Part shown: in pieces, positions 1 through 5,589 of the stretch
How positions within the stretch are numbered: position 1 is the stretch's first letter
How the letters are laid out: every line of letters begins with the position of its first letter
Assembly (NCBI GenBank): GCA_946885925.1
Contig: CAMPHP010000259.1
Coordinates: forward strand, 1 to 5,589
Length of the DNA: 5,589 bases
Direction: 5' to 3'
Source of the DNA: an uncultured Litorilinea sp.
GTDB lineage: Bacteria; Chloroflexota; Anaerolineae; Caldilineales; Caldilineaceae
Notes under the pieces: generated by a model
The model's database searches: none
Told to the model about the DNA's origin: nothing
The model's input: only the letters and a program-made list of their open reading frames with translations
Made by a program: the position numbers and the translations under genes

Positions 1-360
1 GGCAAATTGCTTTCGCTGCGTGAACAGGATTTTGCAATGGCCGCGCGCTTGGCAGGTGTGCGCGAACGGCGGATTATTTCCCATCACCTATTACCCTCTT
101 TCACCAGCCACCTGATCGTCGTGATTACCCTGGCTGTCCCTTCCATGATCTTGGGCGAAACGGTCTTGAGTTTCTTGGGTTTGGGGTTACGCCATCCGGT
201 TTCTAGTTGGGGCGTGCTGCTGCAAGACGCACAAAACGTGCGTACGATTGCGTCTTATCCCTGGTTGCTGATCCCGATTGGCTTTGTGGTGCTGACGGTG
301 TTGGCCTTTAACTTCTTTGGTGATGGCTTGCGCGATGCCGCCGATCCCTATAGTGACTGA
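1..360 (+). CDS. dppC: ABC transporter permease, DppC/OppC type (3' part, truncated by window edge)
   Basis: Inner-membrane permease subunit of a peptide/nickel-family ABC importer; only the last 119 residues are visible and the start lies upstream. The frame is open from base 1 and ends in TGA. Visible residues 8-32 form the EAA loop that docks onto the ATPases (EQDFAMAARLAGV, then RRII and LLP). A hydrophobic segment follows at about 35-60, ending in FLGLGL. The conserved SSWGVLLQDAQ stretch comes next, then a last membrane helix at about 86-104, and the tail GDGLRDAADPYSD is typical of the DppC C-terminus. The next gene, an ATPase, begins 18 bases later, as expected in dpp/opp operons. Substrate cannot be read from this part: dipeptides, oligopeptides, nickel or sugars are all possible in the family. 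The gene symbol indicates type only. Confidence 0.93.
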   Translation, partial: GKLLSLREQDFAMAARLAGVRERRIISHHLLPSFTSHLIVVITLAVPSMILGETVLSFLGLGLRHPVSSWGVLLQDAQNVRTIASYPWLLIPIGFVVLTVLAFNFFGDGLRDAADPYSD

Positions 361-378
361 ACATACTCGAGAAACGCT

Positions 379-1429
379 ATGGAAAACATTCTTGAAGTTA
401 AGGGTCTCAAAACCCATTTTAAGTTTGATGAAGGCATTGTTCGTGCCGTGGATGGGGTGGATTTCCACATAAAACCCCAGGGTACATTGGGCATTGTGGG
501 TGAAAGTGGTTGTGGCAAGAGTGTCACTGCCCAATCGATCATGCGCCTGCTGCCGCGCACAGCCAAGATTATGGGCGGGCAGATTCTCTTCCGCTATGGC
601 GACGCGGCGAATCGAGAGCAGATTGTTGACCTTGCCAACATCAATGAGGACGGGCGCGAGATGCTGCACATTCGCGGCAATCGTATCGCCATGATCTTTC
701 AAGAGCCGATGACAGCACTGAGTCCGGTGCATTCAATTGGCGAGCAGTTGACCGAAGCGATTCGCCTGCACCAAGACCTCTCCAAGCGCGAGGCACGCAA
801 CTTGGGTATTGAGATGTTGCGTAAGGTGGGGATTCCGCGCGCCGACCAACGAATTGATGACTACTCGTTTCAACTCAGCGGCGGTTTGCGCCAGCGCGCC
901 ATGATCGCCATTGCCTTGTGCAATCGCCCGCTGCTGTTGATTGCCGACGAACCGACCACGGCACTTGATGTGACGATCCAAGCGCAAATTCTGCGCTTAA
1001 TCAAGGAGTTGCAGGCCGAGTATGCCATGTCGGTGATGATTATCACCCACGACCTGGGCGTGATTGCGCGCATGGCGGATGAGGTCGCCGTCATGTATCG
1101 CGGGCGCATCGTGGAGTTTGCCGACGTGGACACCATTTTCCACGACCCGCGCCATCCCTACACCCAGGCACTGCTGCGCTCGATTCCCAAGGTGGATGCC
1201 CTCACGACTGGACGCCTTACTTCCATCCGTGGCTCCGTGCCTGAACCCTTTGCTGTGGTGCCAGGTTGCCCCTTCCATCCCCGCTGTGACCATGCGATTC
1301 CAGGGGTGTGTGATGTGGGTGCGCCTCCTCCTTTGTTCCAGGTCACGGAGAACCATCAAGCCGCCTGTGTGCTTGCCACAGATAGCGCGTTACAGCAAGC
1401 AGCCGCAAACCGAAAAGGGATGGCAACCC

Positions 1430-1437
<8 letters not shown>
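379..1437 (+). CDS. dppD: Peptide ABC transporter ATP-binding protein, DppD/OppD type
   Basis: Cytoplasmic ATPase that powers the importer together with the following DppF-type subunit. The protein has 352 residues, normal for the family. Walker A is GESGCGKS at 41-48, the Q-loop glutamine is Q108 (FQEP), the signature is LSGGLRQ at 166-172, Walker B is LLLIADEP at 185-192 with D190 and E191, and the switch histidine is H224. All catalytic elements are intact. The C-terminal oligopeptide-transporter domain has GCPFHPRC at 296-303. Its cysteines C297, C303, C311 and C330 match the set that binds a [4Fe-4S] cluster in characterised Opp/Dpp ATPases (from family knowledge). The signature has Leu where Met is common, a mild change. 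The ATG at 379 is chosen because the ATPase fold (ILEVKGLKTHF) begins right after it; the upstream ribosome site is weak (CGAGAAA), so translation may be coupled to the permease gene 18 bases upstream. Confidence 0.95.
1415..1420 (+). promoter_or_regulatory. Ribosome binding site deciding the DppF-type start
   Basis: AAGGGA lies 9 bases before the ATG at 1430, inside the end of the preceding ATPase gene. It favours 1430 over the in-frame ATG at 1442 and over the much longer upstream reading, which would run through the middle of the preceding gene. Confidence 0.6.
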
Positions 1438-2482
<1,045 letters not shown>

Positions 2483-2548
2483 CTACTCTCCACCCTTTAT
2501 TCTCCCCACTTCCCAGTTTAATCTAGATTCTGTGAGGAAGAGCTTGCT
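2483..2548 (+). other. 66-base spacer between transporter and aminotransferase genes
   Basis: The longest non-coding gap in the window. It is pyrimidine-rich at first (CTCTCCACCCTTTATTCTCC) and then contains the short palindrome AATCTAGATT at 2520-2529. I see no stem-loop followed by a T-run, so no intrinsic terminator, and no convincing -35/-10 pair. A weak internal promoter or operator cannot be excluded, but the sequence alone does not support one. Confidence 0.5.
2534..2540 (+). promoter_or_regulatory. Ribosome binding site of the aminotransferase gene
   Basis: GAGGAAG lies 8 bases before the ATG at 2549. This is a good Shine-Dalgarno site and fixes that start. Its preservation suggests that the first half of the interrupted gene is still translated. 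Confidence 0.75.
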
Positions 2549-3811
2549 ATGGTTGCTACAACCCAAGACACACTTGCCCTGTATGGCGGCATGCGCCTGC
2601 GCCCTACGCCATTCCCCCCGCGCGGCAATATTGGCGTAGAGGAGAAGGAGGCGATCAATGCGCTCTTTGATCGCGCCATCGAAACGGGAATTGCCCCTGG
2701 CTACAATGGCGATGAGGAAAACGCCTATTGTGCCGAGTTTGCCGAATACTTGGGGGGTGGCTATGCAGATGCTGTGAACTCTGGCACCTCGGCCATCTAT
2801 GTCGCGCTCAAAGCCCTTCATCTGCCTCCCTTTAGCGAAGTCATTGTGACCGCAGTGACTGACCCGGGTGGCTTGATGCCTGTACCGCTGCTCAACTTGA
2901 TCCCCATCATTGCCGACACGATACCAGGCAGTTACAACACCGGACCGGAGCAGATCGAGGCGTTGATTTCACCGCTGACCAGCGCCATTTTGGTCGCGCA
3001 CATTGCCGGGGAGCCGCTGGATATGCCAGGGATTCTAGCCGTGGCGCGCAAGCACAATTTGCCTGTGATCGAAGATTGCGCCCAGGCACACGGAGCCAAG
3101 ATCAACGGGCAGATGGTGGGCACCTTTGGCGACATCGGCGCATTCTCCACCATGTCGGGCAAACATCATTGTACGGGAAGCCAGGGCGGGGTAGTCTTTA
3201 CCAAACAAGTGACGCTTTATCACTAAATTCGTCGCAACTCGGATCGGGGTAAGCCTTTCTTTCTTCCCACAGGTTCGACCAATCCGGTGGCTTCGCTCAA
3301 TCTCAACCTCAACGATTTCGCGGCGGCCATTGGGCGCGTCCAGCTTCAGAAATTGCCCGACATCAACGCTCGTCGCCAGATCATCGTCAACAAACTCAGT
3401 GAAGGCATTGATGATCTGCCCACTGTCTCGCTGCCTCCCCTCATACCAGGAGCCGAAGCAGTCTATTGGTTCTTGCGTATGCGCTTCCATGCCGAACATG
3501 CCACCTGTGACAAAGAGACCTATGCCCAAGCGTTGAGTGCCGAAGGGCTGCCCATCAATGCTTCCTACCGAGCGGCATTGCCCCATACGCAGGCGTGGTT
3601 CACAGAGCGGCGGGTCTTTGGCGCGCCGGGGTATCCGTGGACAAGCCCGGATTACAAGGGCGATTCGCAGCGAACTTTCCCCTGCCCCAACGCCCACGCT
3701 GTTATGGAGTCCCACTTCAACCTGCACTTCCACGAAAATTGGGGCCAGCAGGAAGTGGAAGACGCAATTGCCATCTTTCAGCGTGTAGATGCTTATTTCC
3801 GCCGCAGCTAA
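2549..3811 (+). pseudogene. DegT/DnrJ/EryC1/StrS-family PLP aminotransferase, interrupted by an in-frame TAA
   Basis: Fold-type I PLP enzyme family whose members mostly aminate keto-sugars or make AHBA-like precursors; the substrate here is unknown. The full reading is 421 codons including the final stop, a normal family length. In the first half, NSGTSAI (77-83) fits the cofactor phosphate region, VIEDCAQAHGA (173-183) holds D176 and Q179 facing the PLP ring, and MSGKHH (202-207) holds the Schiff-base lysine K205, followed by SQGGVVFTK. Codon 226 is TAA (3224-3226). The same frame then continues as IRRNSDRGKPF and NLNLNDFAAAIGRVQLQKL, through the C-terminal domain, to the end at YFRRS. No frameshift is needed. 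If the stop is real, the product is a 225-residue fragment lacking the C-terminal domain, probably inactive. Restart at GTG 3287 is possible but has no good ribosome site. Conservation after the stop points to a very recent mutation or a base error. Codon use looks alike on both sides. Confidence 0.85.
3224..3226 (+). other. In-frame TAA nonsense codon inside the aminotransferase gene
   Basis: The codons around it read CTT TAT CAC TAA ATT CGT CGC AAC, that is LYH-stop-IRRN, in the stretch where family members run unbroken from the 'GGVVFT..ELY' segment into 'RR..DRGKP'. TAA serves as the genuine stop of three other readings in this window (ends at 2482, 3811 and 5569), so a reassigned code is not a good explanation. 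CAA, AAA, GAA, TCA, TTA, TAC or TAT would each be one substitution away. Confidence 0.9.
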
Positions 3812-3842
3812 CCCAACTTTTACCGACTCGACTATTGAAAAC

Positions 3843-3849
3843 GAAGGAG
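3843..3849 (+). promoter_or_regulatory. Ribosome binding site of the amidohydrolase gene
   Basis: GAAGGAG lies 9 bases before the ATG at 3859. It decides the start against the longer open frame from 3595, which would run through the end of the aminotransferase gene in another frame. Confidence 0.75.
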
Positions 3850-3858
3850 CAGCCTTAC

Positions 3859-4740
3859 ATGCGGATTATTGACGCGCACAACCACCCCGATTGGCACAAG
3901 CATGGCCTGGAAAAATTCCTGGCAAACATGGCGCAATACAATATCGAGAAAACCTGGCTCTTATCTTGGGAATGTCCTCCAACTGAATATGATCCCCACT
4001 ATAATCATGTCATGGTCTTGGGCGACAATGGCTACCCGATTCCCTTTTCGCGCTGTTTGGCTTACAAACAAGCCGTGCCCGACAAGTTTGTTCTCTGTTA
4101 TGGCCCAGACCCGCGGCGACCGGACGCCATTGACCAACTGGAAGCAGCGGTAGAGATCTATGGTGTGCGTGTCTATGGTGAGTTGAAATTGCGCTTGATG
4201 TACGATGATTTGGATGCGCTGCGCCTCTTCCGTCATTGCGCCACGCTCAATCTGCCTGTGGTGGTGCATCTGGATTATGAGTTTGATACTGGACGCAAAT
4301 ACCCGCGCCCTAACTGGTGGTATGGGGGTGGCATTGAACCCTTTGAGCGTGCGGTGCGTGCTTGCCCGGAGACGATCTTTATCGGTCATGCGCCCGCCTT
4401 CTGGGGACACATCTCTGGCGACGACCGGGCCAGGATAGAGCCTTATCCCAAGGGTGATGTGCTGCCAGGGGGCAAGGTTCCGCAGATGCTGCGCGATTAC
4501 CCGAATCTCCACGCCGATCTGTCGGCTGGTTCGGCGTTAACCGCCTTGAGCCGCGACCCGGAGTTTGCCAAAGATTTTATGATTGAGTTCCAAGACCGGC
4601 TGCTTTATGGCCGCGATTATTTTGACAATCGCATGCAGGATTTCATCAACAGCCTGGATCTATCCCACGAGGTTCTGGTGAAGATTTATGCGGAGAATGC
4701 GCTGCGCCTGGTTCCTGATGAGGAACTGGTGACAGTTTAG
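3859..4740 (+). CDS. Amidohydrolase family protein (Amidohydro_2-like metal-dependent hydrolase)
   Basis: Predicted cytoplasmic TIM-barrel hydrolase of 293 residues with no signal peptide. The N-terminal strand carries the metal motif DAHNHP (D5, H7, H9). Further likely metal or catalytic residues are H137 in VVVHLDY, H177 in FIGHAPAFWGH and D253 in LYGRDYFD, in the order expected for the amidohydrolase superfamily. Other distinctive stretches are GELKLRLMYDDLDALRLF at 107-124, NWWYGGGIEPFERA at 152-165, YPKGDVLPGG at 196-205 and ADLSAGSALTALSRDPEFA at 219-237. I recognise these as an uncharacterised subfamily, so I can name neither substrate nor reaction; hydrolysis or decarboxylation of a small ring or amide compound would fit the superfamily. 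It begins 47 bases after the aminotransferase reading and ends 34 bases before the M55 peptidase gene, so it is probably co-transcribed with both. Confidence 0.88.
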   Translation: MRIIDAHNHPDWHKHGLEKFLANMAQYNIEKTWLLSWECPPTEYDPHYNHVMVLGDNGYPIPFSRCLAYKQAVPDKFVLCYGPDPRRPDAIDQLEAAVEIYGVRVYGELKLRLMYDDLDALRLFRHCATLNLPVVVHLDYEFDTGRKYPRPNWWYGGGIEPFERAVRACPETIFIGHAPAFWGHISGDDRARIEPYPKGDVLPGGKVPQMLRDYPNLHADLSAGSALTALSRDPEFAKDFMIEFQDRLLYGRDYFDNRMQDFINSLDLSHEVLVKIYAENALRLVPDEELVTV

Positions 4741-4763
4741 TGTATCAATCAAAATCATCCCTG

Positions 4764-4768
4764 AGGAG
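4764..4768 (+). promoter_or_regulatory. Ribosome binding site of the M55 peptidase gene
   Basis: AGGAG, within TGAGGAGAG, lies 6 bases before the ATG at 4775. Another ATG at 4771 is in a different frame and too close, so 4775 is the start. Confidence 0.75.
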
Positions 4769-4774
4769 AGATGT

Positions 4775-5569
4775 ATGAAGGTCTTTATGGTGACGGATAT
4801 GGAAGGGGTGGCGGGCATTGTTTCCTTCACCCAGCAATCCTATCCTGATGGTAAATATTATGAACAGGCCAAGAAGCTAGAGACTGCCGAGGTCAACGCC
4901 GCGGTGGATGGGCTGTTGGATGCGGGTATTGACGAAGTGTTGGTTTGGGACGGTCATGGCGCAGGGGGGATCAGCTTTGAGGATTTGCATCCCGCGGCTA
5001 AACTGCTCCATGGACGACCGTCGCCGCCCTGGTCGCGCCTCAACGAGGTGATTGCCCAGTATGATGTTGTGGTCATGGTGGGTCAACACGCTATGGCTGG
5101 TGTGATGACTGGCAACCAAAACCACACCCAAAGCAGCCAGACCGTCGATTACTACAAGCTCAACGGCAAGCCCATTGGCGAGATCGGGCAGATTGCGCTC
5201 TATTTCGGCTCCTTTGGCCTGCCCCTGATCTTTCTGAGCGGCGAGATCGATGCTTGCAAAGAGACCGAAGCGTTGATCCCTGGCGTGGTCACGGTGGCAG
5301 TCAAGCAGGGGCTGGGGCGTGGCTCAGCCATCTCCCTCTCTGCCCAGGAGTCGCGCCGCCTCATCCGTGAGGGGATTCGTCTCGCCATCGAAAAGCAGCG
5401 CGCCGAGCCGCTTGCGCCGCTGGTTTGGCCTGGGCCTTATGTGTTGGAGAAACGCTATTTCCATACGGACACTGCCGATGGTGTCGCCTCGCAACCTGGC
5501 GTGGAGCGAGTGGATAGCCAGACCGTTCGTATTAAGAGCGACAATATCCGCGATGTGATTTACCGATAA
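4775..5569 (+). CDS. M55-family D-aminopeptidase (DppA-like)
   Basis: Predicted cytoplasmic zinc aminopeptidase that removes N-terminal D-amino acids such as D-Ala from short peptides; the family type is Bacillus subtilis DppA, a decamer. It has 264 residues, close to the usual 260-280. The N-terminus VTDMEGVAG gives D8 and E10, VWDGHGAGG gives H61, VGQHAMAG gives H105 and NGKPIGEIG gives E136. These match the five zinc ligands of the B. subtilis enzyme as I recall them (Asp8, Glu10, His60, His104, Glu133). H117 in NQNHTQSS fits a further conserved active-site histidine. LSGEIDACKE at 154-163 replaces the more common SGDD motif, a mild variation. The C-terminal part, PGVERVDSQTVRI at 241-253, is also family-typical, so the gene is complete. 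Nearness to the dipeptide transporter genes supports a role in imported peptide breakdown. The exact substrate is inferred, not shown. Confidence 0.92.
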   Translation: MKVFMVTDMEGVAGIVSFTQQSYPDGKYYEQAKKLETAEVNAAVDGLLDAGIDEVLVWDGHGAGGISFEDLHPAAKLLHGRPSPPWSRLNEVIAQYDVVVMVGQHAMAGVMTGNQNHTQSSQTVDYYKLNGKPIGEIGQIALYFGSFGLPLIFLSGEIDACKETEALIPGVVTVAVKQGLGRGSAISLSAQESRRLIREGIRLAIEKQRAEPLAPLVWPGPYVLEKRYFHTDTADGVASQPGVERVDSQTVRIKSDNIRDVIYR

Positions 5570-5576
5570 ACCTAGT

Positions 5577-5581
5577 AGGAG
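5577..5581 (+). promoter_or_regulatory. Probable ribosome binding site of the next gene
   Basis: AGGAG directly precedes the sequence TCT ATG at the right edge. The spacing of 3 bases is short but workable when counted from a longer pairing (TAGGAG). It suggests that the operon continues beyond the window. Confidence 0.45.
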
Positions 5582-5584
5582 TCT

Positions 5585-5589
5585 ATGCC
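5585..5589 (+). CDS. Start of a further gene cut by the right edge
   Basis: Only ATGCC is visible, 15 bases after the M55 peptidase stop and just behind a ribosome-site-like AGGAG. Nothing can be said about the product. The call rests only on position and the upstream site; a start further downstream is possible. Confidence 0.4.

Noticed and set aside
187..732. Minus-strand open frame of 181 codons across the permease and first ATPase genes
   Set aside because: It runs opposite two well-supported genes, including the Walker A region, and its protein is low in recognisable features.
1064..1429. Possible N-terminal extension of the DppF-type protein from 1064
   Set aside because: It would overlap the DppD C-terminal domain. 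The family's N-terminus (PYVLEVNGLKKYF) begins shortly after ATG 1430, which has a ribosome site.
2520..2529. Palindrome AATCTAGATT in the spacer before the aminotransferase gene, as a possible operator
   Set aside because: A single 10-base palindrome is short, has no partner copy, and no promoter is visible beside it. Chance is a sufficient explanation.
3224..3226. Recoding or an altered genetic code with TAA as a sense codon
   Set aside because: TAA ends three other readings in this window at natural protein ends, and neither selenocysteine nor pyrrolysine uses TAA.
3035..3733. Long open frame of 232 codons on the minus strand opposite the aminotransferase gene, spanning its TAA
   Set aside because: Its translation shows no recognisable family features, and it lies wholly opposite a clear coding frame with family motifs. 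It is a reverse-strand shadow of codon bias.
3595..3858. Possible N-terminal extension of the amidohydrolase from 3595
   Set aside because: It overlaps the conserved end of the aminotransferase in another frame, while a strong ribosome site precedes the ATG at 3859, just before the DAHNHP metal motif.

Overview
The window is a compact run of genes, all on the + strand, from a bacterial chromosome of moderate GC content. Every gene uses the standard code with TAA, TAG or TGA stops, and most starts have clear Shine-Dalgarno sites. Gaps are short: 18, -8, 66, 47, 34 and 15 bases. This suggests one operon or a few tightly coupled transcription units. The protein flavour (DppC/D/F transporter genes, a DegT-type aminotransferase of the 'DPGG...PGSYNTG' type, an Amidohydro_2 protein and an M55 peptidase) reminds me of Chloroflexota or other soil/thermophile phyla such as Armatimonadota. 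That is an impression, not a demonstrated assignment.

Left part (1-2482): the 3' end of a DppC/OppC-type permease gene, followed by two ABC ATPase genes of the DppD and DppF types. The two ATPase genes overlap by 8 bases. Together they form the membrane and motor half of a peptide/nickel-family (PepT) importer. The solute-binding protein and the DppB-type permease are not in the window and are probably upstream.

Middle part (2549-3811): a PLP-dependent DegT/DnrJ/EryC1/StrS aminotransferase gene, 421 codons long end to end. It is interrupted by one in-frame TAA at 3224-3226. Sequence on both sides is in the same frame and keeps family features, so this is a single nonsense codon rather than a frameshift or two genes. 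It is either a recent pseudogene or a base error in the sequence.

Right part (3859-5589): an Amidohydro_2 metal-dependent hydrolase gene, then an M55-family D-aminopeptidase gene (DppA-like, all five expected metal ligands present). The first bases of one more gene follow at the right edge.

Working together: a dipeptide importer beside a D-aminopeptidase recalls the Bacillus subtilis dpp operon, which is thought to salvage D-Ala-containing peptides. Here an aminotransferase and an amidohydrolase sit between transporter and peptidase. A plausible but unproven reading is a catabolic locus that imports an amino-acid- or amino-sugar-containing compound and processes it inside the cell. I see no mobile element, CRISPR array, RNA gene or convincing terminator.
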